Below are positions 1 to 6,720 of a stretch of 9,540 bases of DNA, one piece after another. Every line of letters begins with the position of its first letter. Position 1 is the stretch's first letter. The position numbers and the translations under genes were made by a program. Source of the DNA: Methylohalomonas sp964522485. GTDB taxonomy: Bacteria; Pseudomonadota; Gammaproteobacteria; Methylohalomonadales; Methylohalomonadaceae. The notes under the pieces were generated by a model that made no database searches, had not been told where the DNA came from, and saw only the letters and a program-made list of their open reading frames with translations. Where the stretch lies: NCBI GenBank assembly GCA_964522485.1, contig CAZFUS010000093.1, forward strand, positions 1 through 9,540. The letters are read 5' to 3'.

Positions 1-911
1 CTGAGCTGGCCTGTGAAGTTACTCTGCAGCCGCTGGAGCGTTTCGATCTGGATGCCGCGATTCTGTTCTCGGATATTCTCACCATTCCGGATGCTATGGG
101 GCTGGGGCTGGAGATTATTGAACAGCAGGGACCGAGATTGGCACGGACGATTCGGAGTGTAGCTGATATCAAGGCATTACCCAGCCTCGATCCCGATACC
201 GATCTGCACTATGTTCCGGAAGCTGTACGCCTGGTCAAACACGAACTGAACGGCCGCGTGCCGCTGATAGGTTTCGCGGGCAGCCCCTGGACACTGGCCA
301 CCTACATGATCGAGGGCGGCAGCAGTCGCGATTATGCGTGCAGCAAAGTGCTGCTTTACAACGAGCCCGACACGCTCCGGCACCTGCTGCACAAGCTCGC
401 CATCGCTGTCCGTGATTATCTGAATGCGCAGATTGAAGCGGGCGCTGATGCCGTGATGCTGTTTGACAGTTGGGCGGGGGTGTTAACCCCGGCTGTGTAT
501 CGGGACATCTCGCTCGCCAGCCTGCGGTTTGCACTGGAGGGGCTGATTCGTGAACAGAACGGCCAGCCGATACCGGTGATTCTGTTCAGCAAGGGGGCGA
601 CCCATTCACTCGGCATGATTGCCAACAGCGGTTGTGACGCGATTGGTATCGACTGGACATTCGATATCGGTATCGCCCGTGCCCTGGTGGGAGAGCGGGT
701 TGCCCTGCAGGGCAATCTGGACCCCGCCGTGTTACGGGCCAAACCGGCAGTCATTCGTGATGAGGTCGACCGGGTATTGGCAAGTTTCGGTACAGGAGCC
801 GGTCATGTTTTCAATCTCGGTCATGGCATCCCGCCGGATATCGATCCTGAACATGTGGCCGTACTGGTCGATGCTGTGCACGAACTGAGTCCCGCCTATC
901 ATAATGACTGA
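1..911 (+). CDS. hemE: Uroporphyrinogen decarboxylase, 5' end missing
   Basis: HemE removes the four acetate carboxyl groups of uroporphyrinogen III to give coproporphyrinogen III, a cytosolic step of heme synthesis. The reading frame is open from position 3 to the TGA at 909-911 and shows 302 residues. The first visible residues are ELACEVTLQPL, which sit near residue 53 of the roughly 354-aa E. coli enzyme, so about 50 N-terminal residues lie outside the window, including the start and the conserved RQAGRY motif. Family hallmarks are visible: LFSDIL with the catalytic Asp (visible residue 24), GFAGSPWTLATYM with the conserved active-site Tyr region, FDSWAG, ALQGNLDP and GHVFNLGHGI near the C-terminus. 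The ATG at 96 is internal and not the real start. The gene overlaps the next one by 8 nt. Identification is very secure. Confidence 0.97.
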   Translation, partial: ELACEVTLQPLERFDLDAAILFSDILTIPDAMGLGLEIIEQQGPRLARTIRSVADIKALPSLDPDTDLHYVPEAVRLVKHELNGRVPLIGFAGSPWTLATYMIEGGSSRDYACSKVLLYNEPDTLRHLLHKLAIAVRDYLNAQIEAGADAVMLFDSWAGVLTPAVYRDISLASLRFALEGLIREQNGQPIPVILFSKGATHSLGMIANSGCDAIGIDWTFDIGIARALVGERVALQGNLDPAVLRAKPAVIRDEVDRVLASFGTGAGHVFNLGHGIPPDIDPEHVAVLVDAVHELSPAYHND

Positions 912-1866
912 CAGCGATGAAACCGGCAGAGTGGTAATCGCCTCGTGGCGGGAACGCTGTATTCTGGGCCTCAAGGGGTTTTGCATGGGCTCCGCCGATG
1001 TCGTCCCGGGTGTCAGTGGCGGCACCATGGCGCTGATTCTGGGTATTTATCAGCAGTTGATCGAGGCTGTCCGATCATTTGACTTTACCTGGCTGAGATC
1101 AATCGCACGCTTGGATATAGCGGTCGCAGTGGGACGGCCGCATTTCGGATTTCTCATCCCGCTCGTGCTGGGCATTGTCGCCGCCCTGATCTTTTTCACC
1201 CGCATCATCCCCCTGCCGCATCTGATTGAAACCTATCCTGAGCCGGTCTATGGATTGTTTTTCGGTCTGATAGTGGGTTCCATCATTGTCCTGCTGCGGA
1301 GTTTTGATCGCGGCATGCACAATTGGCTATGGCTGCTGGCAGGTACTCTGGCCGGTCTCTGGATATTCAATCAGGTTCCGGCGGAAACGCCCGAAGCAGC
1401 CTGGTTTGTGTTCATCAGCGGCGCACTGGCGATCAGCGCTATGCTGCTGCCGGGCATTTCCGGGTCATTTATTCTGCTGATGCTGAAGAAATACGCCTAT
1501 ATCTTTGGTGCTATCGGCCAGTTCAATCTGGCGGTGCTGGTGCCGTTTGCCGCCGGGGCTGTTACGGGCCTGGTGCTGTTCAGCCGGCTGCTGGCCTGGC
1601 TGTTGCGGCGTTATCATGAGGCCACGCTGGCGGCGATCATCGGGCTGCTGATTGCCTCCCTATGGGTCATATGGCCTTTTCAGGAACGCGTATTTGAGAC
1701 TGTGGCCGGTGAACAAAAATTAATAAGTGTGACGCCGATATTACCGGATGCCTGGACCAGCATTACACTTCTTACGGCCATACTTGCAGTTACAGGTTTT
1801 ATAGCCGTATTGCTGCTTTTTTACTTCGCACCTGGAGAAAAAACCAATGAGCGTCCCTCAGTGTAG
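904..1866 (+). CDS. popT: DUF368 family membrane protein, predicted undecaprenyl-phosphate translocase PopT
   Basis: This 320-aa polytopic inner-membrane protein belongs to the DUF368 family. Members of that family have been shown in other bacteria (PopT) to recycle the lipid carrier undecaprenyl phosphate across the membrane for cell-wall and surface-polysaccharide synthesis. Assigning that role here is inference from family. The N-terminal signature GSADVVPGVSGGTMAL is at residues 29-44, and a second, related motif LLPGISGSFILLML is at 181-194; the pair suggests the two-fold internal repeat expected of a transporter. Roughly eight hydrophobic segments follow, between about residues 29 and 308, and the tail is short and charged. 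The ATG overlaps the end of hemE (ATGACTGA shared), which suggests translational coupling; no strong ribosome binding site is seen. The gene converges on the BCCT transporter gene downstream. Confidence 0.9.
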   Translation: MTDSDETGRVVIASWRERCILGLKGFCMGSADVVPGVSGGTMALILGIYQQLIEAVRSFDFTWLRSIARLDIAVAVGRPHFGFLIPLVLGIVAALIFFTRIIPLPHLIETYPEPVYGLFFGLIVGSIIVLLRSFDRGMHNWLWLLAGTLAGLWIFNQVPAETPEAAWFVFISGALAISAMLLPGISGSFILLMLKKYAYIFGAIGQFNLAVLVPFAAGAVTGLVLFSRLLAWLLRRYHEATLAAIIGLLIASLWVIWPFQERVFETVAGEQKLISVTPILPDAWTSITLLTAILAVTGFIAVLLLFYFAPGEKTNERPSV

Positions 1867-1973
1867 ATGCAACCGCCGGATCATCGACACTACGATAACT
1901 CTGCAGCTGCCTGATGTTACAGTATGAAGTACATGTCAGTGCATTCTGGTGTTGATGCCCTGTCAAATCCACT
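1867..1973. other. Convergent intergenic gap without a clear terminator
   Basis: This 107-nt stretch separates the ends of two convergent genes, so a bidirectional terminator would be expected. I find only weak dyads: a palindromic GCAGCTGC, and a CACTT/AAGTG stem with a 4-nt loop (1970-1974 with 1979-1983) that runs into the end of the transporter gene. None has a GC-rich stem followed by a T-tract on either strand. Rho-dependent or overlapping termination is possible. Confidence 0.4.
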
Positions 1974-3560
1974 TCAATAAGTGTCATAGTCTTGCGCATT
2001 GACCCTGCCAACCCTTGTATAAGTGCTGTTCCCTTTCTCATCCGCGGTTGTGATTACTTCTCGTCGCAAAGCCTTTATCAGAGACCATAACATGATGAAA
2101 ATTATTATGGAGAAAGGTAATGCGGAAGTCAGGGATACTGTCTGAAGTGCAGTCAGACCACCGGCAACGAGTAGAACGGAAGCGACAACACCCTCAAGAA
2201 TCGCCCAGAACACCCGCTGTGACTTGGGTGGACGGGGTTCACCACCTGCGGTCAACATGTCGATAACCAGGCTGCCGGAGTCCGACGAAGTAACGAAGAA
2301 AGTGAGTATAATCAAAGTGGCAACAGCTGCCAGAAAAGTGGCAAAGGGCAATCTATCAAGTGTCATGTACAAAGCCTTTTCAGGCCCTTGTGCAACTGCT
2401 TCCGTTAGTCCGCCGGCATTCAATTCCAGATTGATCGCAGTTCCACCCATGATGGCGATCCATATGAGTATTACGATTGTAGGCGCAAACAGGACGCCGA
2501 GAATGAATTCACGTATTGTCCTTCCCCGTGATACACGTGCGATAAACATGCCGACAAACGGAGACCAGGCTATCCACCACCCCCAGTAAAAGAGGGTCCA
2601 TCTGTCTACCCACTCACTTCCCCTGTGGGCACCGGTCCAGAAACTCATTTGAATGAATGTTTGCAGGTAGCGCCCGGTGCTTTCAACCAGCGTATCCAGT
2701 ATGAAAATCGTCGGTCCAAAAATCAGTATAATCAGGATGAAAACTGCGGACATGCCGATATTAAATATACTCAGACGCTTGATTCCCCGGTCAAGGCCCA
2801 ATACTACCGAGGTTGTTGCTGCGGCGGTTATAGCTGCAATTATCAGGATTTGGGTAAAAGTGTCTTTCTGCACTCCCAACAGGTAATTCAATCCTTCATT
2901 AACCTGCATCGCACCGAGGCCGAGTGATGTGCATACACCGAACATGGTTCCGAACACGGCAAATACATCGACTGAATGGCCAATCGGACCGTAGATCCGG
3001 TCACCGATCAGGGGATAGAGCGTTGAACGGATGGACAAGGGCAGGTTATGACGAAAACTGAAATAGGCCAGTGACAGGGCCACAACCACATAAATTGCCC
3101 ATGTATGCAGGCCCCAGTGAAAATAGGTGTAATGAATAGAATTACTGGCGGCGAGCAGGGTGCTGCCTTCACCGGTAGGCGGGCTGGAGTAATGTTCAAT
3201 GGGTTCTGCGATTGACCAGAACAGAAGCCCAATACCCATGCCAGCGGAGAACAGCATGGCAAACCAGCCGATGAGTGAGAATCTGGGAGTTTCTTCAGCC
3301 TCGCCTAGACGAATACTGCCGTAGCGGGAAAATAAAAGCCATATGACAAATCCGAGCAGTACCGTGACTGTCAGTACATAATACCAACCAAAGTAGTGAT
3401 TAATGAGTTTCTGTAAAAACTCAAACAGCTGTTTGGTCTCAGCAGTGAAAGCTGTGCCAAAAATTATAAAAACTAATATTACTGCTGATGCGGTTATGAA
3501 TACAGGCCGGCAGCAGTTGGGAAATATTAAAAACGGCCCGGTTTTGACGGGAGTTGACAT
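1974..3560 (-). CDS. BCCT family betaine/carnitine/choline-type transporter
   Basis: This 528-aa secondary transporter is predicted to import a quaternary ammonium osmolyte such as glycine betaine, choline or ectoine. The BCCT hallmarks are clear: GMGIGLLFWSIAEP at residues 107-120, the tryptophan-rich WTLFYWGWWIAWSPF at 321-335 (W326, W328, W329 and W332 supply the aromatic box that binds the trimethylammonium group) followed by GMFIARVSRGR, and TSSDSGSLV at 424-432. The glycine-rich GMGIG stretch resembles Na+-coupled BetP rather than Na+-independent CaiT, so Na+ symport is likely. About twelve membrane segments fit the length. The cytoplasmic tail after the last helix is only about 30 residues, unlike the long tail of E. 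coli BetT. The ATG at 3560-3558 has no obvious Shine-Dalgarno sequence. The gene lies in AT-richer DNA than its neighbours. Substrate cannot be read from sequence; family assignment is firm. Confidence 0.95.
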   Translation of the reverse strand: MSTPVKTGPFLIFPNCCRPVFITASAVILVFIIFGTAFTAETKQLFEFLQKLINHYFGWYYVLTVTVLLGFVIWLLFSRYGSIRLGEAEETPRFSLIGWFAMLFSAGMGIGLLFWSIAEPIEHYSSPPTGEGSTLLAASNSIHYTYFHWGLHTWAIYVVVALSLAYFSFRHNLPLSIRSTLYPLIGDRIYGPIGHSVDVFAVFGTMFGVCTSLGLGAMQVNEGLNYLLGVQKDTFTQILIIAAITAAATTSVVLGLDRGIKRLSIFNIGMSAVFILIILIFGPTIFILDTLVESTGRYLQTFIQMSFWTGAHRGSEWVDRWTLFYWGWWIAWSPFVGMFIARVSRGRTIREFILGVLFAPTIVILIWIAIMGGTAINLELNAGGLTEAVAQGPEKALYMTLDRLPFATFLAAVATLIILTFFVTSSDSGSLVIDMLTAGGEPRPPKSQRVFWAILEGVVASVLLVAGGLTALQTVSLTSALPFSIIIFIMLWSLIKALRREVITTADEKGNSTYTRVGRVNAQDYDTY

Positions 3561-3583
3561 CTATTATGCTTATCTACTTCAAG

Positions 3584-3679
3584 GACTGGCGACTGCCTGT
3601 ATGTAAGAAATATATCGCCACATAAAACATTATTTGTAGCGTACGGGTTATAAGGCACAACAGCCTATTGCCGCCAGTC
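3584..3679. repeat. Inverted repeat GACTGGCG / CGCCAGTC, 80 nt apart
   Basis: GACTGGCG at 3584-3591 is the exact reverse complement of CGCCAGTC at 3672-3679. The left arm is about 24 nt upstream of the BCCT start codon and the right arm about 112 nt upstream, so the pair brackets the likely promoter and leader. The arms could be a split operator or the base of a long leader hairpin. An 8-bp match over this distance can also arise by chance, so function is uncertain. Confidence 0.3.
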
Positions 3680-3685
3680 GAAATC

Positions 3686-3761
3686 TGATAAGGAATCCGG
3701 ACCATCAATCATTTCATATTGATAACACCTGATAAATTATTTGAGCATCTTTGCATGATAA
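3686..3761 (+). promoter_or_regulatory. Cluster of four TGATAA motifs upstream of the BCCT gene
   Basis: TGATAA occurs at 3686-3691, 3720-3725, 3730-3735 and 3756-3761, all in the same orientation (TTATCA when read in the direction of the transporter gene). The second and third copies are 10 nt apart, about one helical turn. The second copy overlaps the right arm of the ATCAAT/ATTGAT dyad. The group lies 126-201 nt upstream of the start codon, where a regulator of osmolyte uptake could bind. I do not recognise the motif as the site of a specific regulator. Confidence 0.3.
3704..3723. promoter_or_regulatory. Operator-like dyad ATCAAT-N8-ATTGAT
   Basis: A perfect 6-bp inverted repeat with an 8-nt spacer makes a 20-bp element of the size bound by many dimeric helix-turn-helix regulators. 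It sits about 145 nt upstream of the transporter start. The spacer is not symmetrical, and AT-rich DNA gives such dyads by chance, so this is only a candidate. No regulator gene is adjacent. Confidence 0.2.
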
Positions 3762-3849
3762 TGTTAAGTTAATGGCCGGAAATACCGGAAGGACATTCAA
3801 CTGAATCACGGTTCGGATGCTTGGATATCAATGTCATATATGCGGAAGT

Positions 3850-4068
3850 TTACTTTTTGGTGCGAACCACCAATAGAACAACACCCAGGCCAATAGCTCC
3901 TATTCCGGCCCAGACGGGAATGTTGACAGTTTCTTTTTCACTGACTTCGAACTTGAGCGGGCCCACTTCCGCATCATGGGTCTCTTCGGTATAACTGAAC
4001 TGACCATAAGCCAGACCGACTGCGCCGGCAATAATGAGTAGAACACCCAGGACTCTGATGATATTCAC
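3850..4068 (-). CDS. Small two-helix membrane protein of unknown function, coupled to lnt
   Basis: This is a 72-residue protein that I do not recognise as a named family, though similar short proteins of the pattern helix - FSYTEETH...VGPLKFEV...EKETVNIPVWAG - helix occur in proteobacteria in my recollection. A hydrophobic helix spans about residues 6-22, a polar, acidic loop about 23-50, and a glycine-rich helix about 51-68, followed by the basic tail RTKK. The positive-inside rule puts both ends in the cytoplasm and the loop in the periplasm. There is no cysteine and no lipobox, so it is not itself a lipoprotein. The start is GTG at 4068-4066: the in-phase ATG one base earlier belongs to the lnt frame (ATG TGA). 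Its GTGA overlaps the lnt stop, and GAGGAG lies 6 nt upstream. Coupled translation with lnt suggests a shared envelope role, but function is unknown. Confidence 0.82.
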   Translation of the reverse strand: MNIIRVLGVLLIIAGAVGLAYGQFSYTEETHDAEVGPLKFEVSEKETVNIPVWAGIGAIGLGVVLLVVRTKK

Positions 4069-5597
4069 ATTATTCTCCTCGATCGCGAATCTCTATGATA
4101 ATACAGATCCGTAACTATTATGGTGCAAAGAATGACAATGATATATACAAGAATGGCATGATTTCCAAACAGCGTATAAGGAGTGCGGCCTGTGAAGGTC
4201 TGGATTTCTGCTGTCAGGGCATGAGGCTTGAATTGCGGTGATCGAACCTTTATCCGGCCGCCCGGGTCAATAATCGCACTGATGCCGGTATTTGTGGCTC
4301 GCAGCATATAGCGGCCTGCTTCCAGTGCCCGCATCCGCGCTATTTCCAGGTGCTGGTGGGGAGCAATCGAGTCCCCGAACCAGGCATCATTACTGACATT
4401 GATCAGAATGTCAGCCTCAGGCAGAGCCTCAATGACCTCTTCACCAAAGGCATCCTCATAACAAATGGATGCGCCGACAGTCAGGGAGCCCAGCTGCAAC
4501 AGCGGCTTACTAGAATCGCCGCTGGAAAAATCCGACATCGGAACCTGCAGGAACTCCAGTACGGGATTGAGTAGCGTTTTAAATGGCATATATTCGCCAA
4601 ACGGTACCAGATGCCGTTTATGGTACATATCTTCATGAGCGCCCAGTGCCAGCAGGCTGTTATAAAAACGTCCGTTTTCCCGATCACGGACGGCAAGGCC
4701 GGTGACAAGCAGTGTTTCCGAAGTTTGTGCACGGTATTGCATGAGATCGAGGTAATCCCCGATCTGGTTGGCCAGCGCTGGTATGGCGGTTTCCGGCCAT
4801 ACGATCAAGTCGGCTTCGTTCCAGTAGGCTGAAGTCAAGTCATCATACAGGCGCATCGTCTGCTGAAGCTGTTCGGGTTGCCATTTGATTGACTGGGAAA
4901 CGTTACCTTGTATTAACGCGACATTCAGCAGGCGATTGTCCGCCCGGGTCCAGCTGATTTCCTGTAACAGGCCGCCGCATACGAACACCAGAATGCCTGC
5001 AGTCAGGGCGAGCGCACGCTGTTGCCAGCGGATATGAGTTATGCAGCAGGCGAGCAGGCCGGCGGCCAGGATGACGAACCAGCTGATTCCATAGACCCCG
5101 AGCAAGGGGGCTATACCTGCCAATGGCGTATCGATCTGACTGTAACCGAGGTTCAGCCACGGAAAGCCGGTTAGTATCCAGGATCTTGACCATTCGGCCA
5201 GCGTCCATATGCCGGCTGCGGCGAGAATGTAATAAAACCAGTGGCTACGCGAGAAATATCGGCGCAGCACCCAGCCGGTCAGCGCCGGATAGAGTGCGAG
5301 AAAGGCGACCAGCAGATAGGTGGCCGTCAGGGCCAGGATCAGATTCACGCCACCGAACAGATTAATGCTGATGTGCAGCCAGTAGACGCCAAAGCCGAAC
5401 TGGCCGAAACCGAACAGATAACCGCGGCGGAAGGCACGACCGGACGTGGCCCCGGACCATGTCAGCAGAAGTATGGCGAGTAGTGGAAAGACGAGATACG
5501 GCAGCTGGAATGGTGCAAACGCCAGGGGTAACAGCAGTCCCGCCAACAGTGCGGCCAGATCGGTCAGGATATCGCGTTGTCGGTGGGAGAGAGTCAT
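4065..5597 (-). CDS. lnt: Apolipoprotein N-acyltransferase
   Basis: Lnt transfers an acyl chain from phospholipid to the N-terminal cysteine of apolipoproteins in the inner membrane, the last step of lipoprotein maturation before Lol sorting. With the chosen start it has 510 residues, close to the E. coli length of 512. Several hydrophobic segments fill roughly residues 14-210, the nitrilase-like periplasmic domain spans about 223-465, and one C-terminal helix lies at about 478-497. The catalytic triad is intact: Glu269 in VWPETAIPAL, Lys327 in YHKRHLVPFGEY and Cys379 in GASICYEDAF; the supporting Glu335 and Glu381 are also present. I chose the ATG at 5597-5595, giving MTLSHRQRDILTD, over an upstream in-frame TTG at 5618 that would add seven residues; neither has a convincing Shine-Dalgarno. 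It lies downstream of corC and overlaps the small membrane protein gene by 4 nt (GTGA). Confidence 0.96.
   Translation of the reverse strand: MTLSHRQRDILTDLAALLAGLLLPLAFAPFQLPYLVFPLLAILLLTWSGATSGRAFRRGYLFGFGQFGFGVYWLHISINLFGGVNLILALTATYLLVAFLALYPALTGWVLRRYFSRSHWFYYILAAAGIWTLAEWSRSWILTGFPWLNLGYSQIDTPLAGIAPLLGVYGISWFVILAAGLLACCITHIRWQQRALALTAGILVFVCGGLLQEISWTRADNRLLNVALIQGNVSQSIKWQPEQLQQTMRLYDDLTSAYWNEADLIVWPETAIPALANQIGDYLDLMQYRAQTSETLLVTGLAVRDRENGRFYNSLLALGAHEDMYHKRHLVPFGEYMPFKTLLNPVLEFLQVPMSDFSSGDSSKPLLQLGSLTVGASICYEDAFGEEVIEALPEADILINVSNDAWFGDSIAPHQHLEIARMRALEAGRYMLRATNTGISAIIDPGGRIKVRSPQFKPHALTAEIQTFTGRTPYTLFGNHAILVYIIVILCTIIVTDLYYHRDSRSRRIM
4075..4080 (-). promoter_or_regulatory. Strong ribosome binding site for the small membrane protein
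   Basis: On the minus strand GAGGAG precedes the GTG start at 4068 by 6 nt (AATAAT) and lies inside the last codons of lnt. It is the best Shine-Dalgarno sequence in the window and settles the GTG start. It also argues that the small gene is truly translated, possibly at higher yield than lnt, which has no clear site of its own. Confidence 0.8.
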
Positions 5598-5768
5598 CCG
5601 CCAAGATAATAGCGGCAAACAACCGCGCTTGGAATGTATGCTGATTAAGACTGGTTGACCTTACACAGGACAGCAAAAGACATCAATGCATGCCCGGACG
5701 CCGCTGTCTGAAAGATATAGGATTGTAGCTGTTGCCTGCCGCGCAATAGCGTGCAGTTTATTATTTCA
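5598..5768. other. 171-nt gap between corC and lnt
   Basis: This gap is long for a cluster with otherwise tight junctions. Read on the minus strand, it has a small imperfect hairpin soon after the corC stop (CTGC-A-CGC, loop TATT, GCG-CG-GCAG) that lacks a following T-tract. Further on, TTGATG and TAAGGT lie 17 nt apart, a poor match to sigma-70 boxes. An internal promoter for lnt is plausible but not shown. No ORF or RNA gene is visible. Confidence 0.35.
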
Positions 5769-6662
5769 TTAATGTGACTGGATTTCTGCTTCAGGTGTCG
5801 GTGCTGACTCATTGCGGATCAGCCGCAGTAAATGTATCCGACGGCGGTCGGCACGCAATACCTTGATGTTGAAGCCGCCATAATTGATTGTTTCGCCGCG
5901 TTGCGGCAGATGGCCGAAGGCATTCAGGATCAGCCCGCCTATGGTGTCGTATTCCTGCTCGCTGAAAGCGGTCTGGAAATATTCATTGAATTCATGAACA
6001 GGCGTCATGGCCTGAATGGTGTAACGATTACGGCCATGCTGGCGAATGTAGTCTTCTTCATCGATGTCATGTTCATCTTCGATGTTGCCGACAATCTCTT
6101 CAATGACGTCTTCGATCGTGATGACGCCGGCGACATTGCTGTATTCGTCCACTACAATCGCCATGTGGTTGCGACTCGCACGGAATTCGCGTAACAGGAT
6201 ATTCAGTCGCTTGCTTTCCGGCACGAATACAGCGGGGCGCATGATGTCCTTGATATCAAATGGCTGATTCGAATCCGCGGTATAGGCCAGCAGATCCTTG
6301 GCCAGCAGGATGCCCATGACCTCGTGCGTATCGTCACCGATAACCGGGAAGCGTGAATGACCGGACTCGATGGCCGTTGCAAGGATGGCCTTGAGTTCAT
6401 CGTCATAATTAACGACAGTCATCTGGATCCGGGGGATCATGATGTCGCGGACCTGCAGTTCGGAAACCAGCAGTGCCCCCTCGATCATTGCAAGTGAGTC
6501 CGGGTCCAGGATATTGCGATCCTCGGATTCGCGCAGGAGTTCTATCAGTCCCTGTCGATCCCGGGGTTCGCCGGATATGAATTTGGTAATGCGTTCGAGC
6601 CAGGAGCGTGTATTGGAATTACCGGCAGCGCCGGATGTTCCATTCGTAGGTCGATCCTTCAT
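5769..6662 (-). CDS. corC: CorC/YbeX family CBS-domain protein (Mg2+/Co2+ homeostasis)
   Basis: This 297-aa soluble protein matches the short CorC/YbeX type that lacks the CNNM membrane domain. An N-terminal segment (about 18-70: FISGEPRDRQGLIELLRES) leads into the first CBS motif with VRDIMIPRIQM (71-81) and SGHSRFPVI (100-108). The second CBS motif covers about 138-195, with FVPESKR, MAIVVDEYSNVAGVITIEDVIEEIVG and an acidic IEDEHDIDEED stretch. The C-terminal CorC_HlyC domain runs about 210-285 with YDTIGGLILNAFGHLPQRGE. CBS pairs usually bind adenine nucleotides. E. coli YbeX has been tied to Mg/Co efflux together with CorA and, more recently, to ribosome metabolism, which fits the ybeZ-ybeY neighbourhood. 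The ATG at 6662 aligns with the family N-terminus but has no clear Shine-Dalgarno. It starts 58 nt after the ybeY stop. Confidence 0.95.
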   Translation of the reverse strand: MKDRPTNGTSGAAGNSNTRSWLERITKFISGEPRDRQGLIELLRESEDRNILDPDSLAMIEGALLVSELQVRDIMIPRIQMTVVNYDDELKAILATAIESGHSRFPVIGDDTHEVMGILLAKDLLAYTADSNQPFDIKDIMRPAVFVPESKRLNILLREFRASRNHMAIVVDEYSNVAGVITIEDVIEEIVGNIEDEHDIDEEDYIRQHGRNRYTIQAMTPVHEFNEYFQTAFSEQEYDTIGGLILNAFGHLPQRGETINYGGFNIKVLRADRRRIHLLRLIRNESAPTPEAEIQSH

Positions 6663-6720
6663 AGGGAATCTGGTGACGTGTTATGTAGTTCTTACGGGTT
6701 CGGGAGCGGGTCAGGCGCAG

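Larger units (their letters stand above)
3561..3849. other. AT-rich intergenic region upstream of the BCCT gene
   Basis: These 289 nt lie between the end of the small membrane protein gene and the start of the BCCT gene, both on the minus strand. The region should hold the transporter promoter and the end of the lnt-cluster transcript. I see no ORF worth calling, no RNA gene, no sigma-70 promoter with good boxes at proper spacing, and no strong terminator. A short CCGG-TATTT-CCGG hairpin around 3776-3790 lacks a T-tract. What stands out is repetition: four TGATAA copies and two dyads, listed separately. Confidence 0.5.

Noticed and set aside
2224..2589. Plus-strand open frame of 121 codons inside the BCCT gene
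   Set aside because: It is a mirror of the transporter coding strand, with no independent features.
3776..3790. CCGG-TATTT-CCGG hairpin as a terminator for the lnt cluster
   Set aside because: The stem is only 4 bp, and the sequence that follows on the minus strand has no T-tract.
4903..5208. Minus-strand open frame overlapping lnt in another frame
   Set aside because: It overlaps the conserved Lnt frame fully, and its Arg/Pro-rich translation is typical of an out-of-frame shadow.
5598..5618. Upstream TTG start for lnt adding seven residues
   Set aside because: The extension has no Shine-Dalgarno, and the ATG at 5597 matches the usual Lnt N-terminus and length better. It cannot be fully excluded.
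5735..5760. Hairpin just after the corC stop as an intrinsic terminator
   Set aside because: The stem has an internal loop, only about 7 pairs, and is not followed by a run of T on the minus strand.
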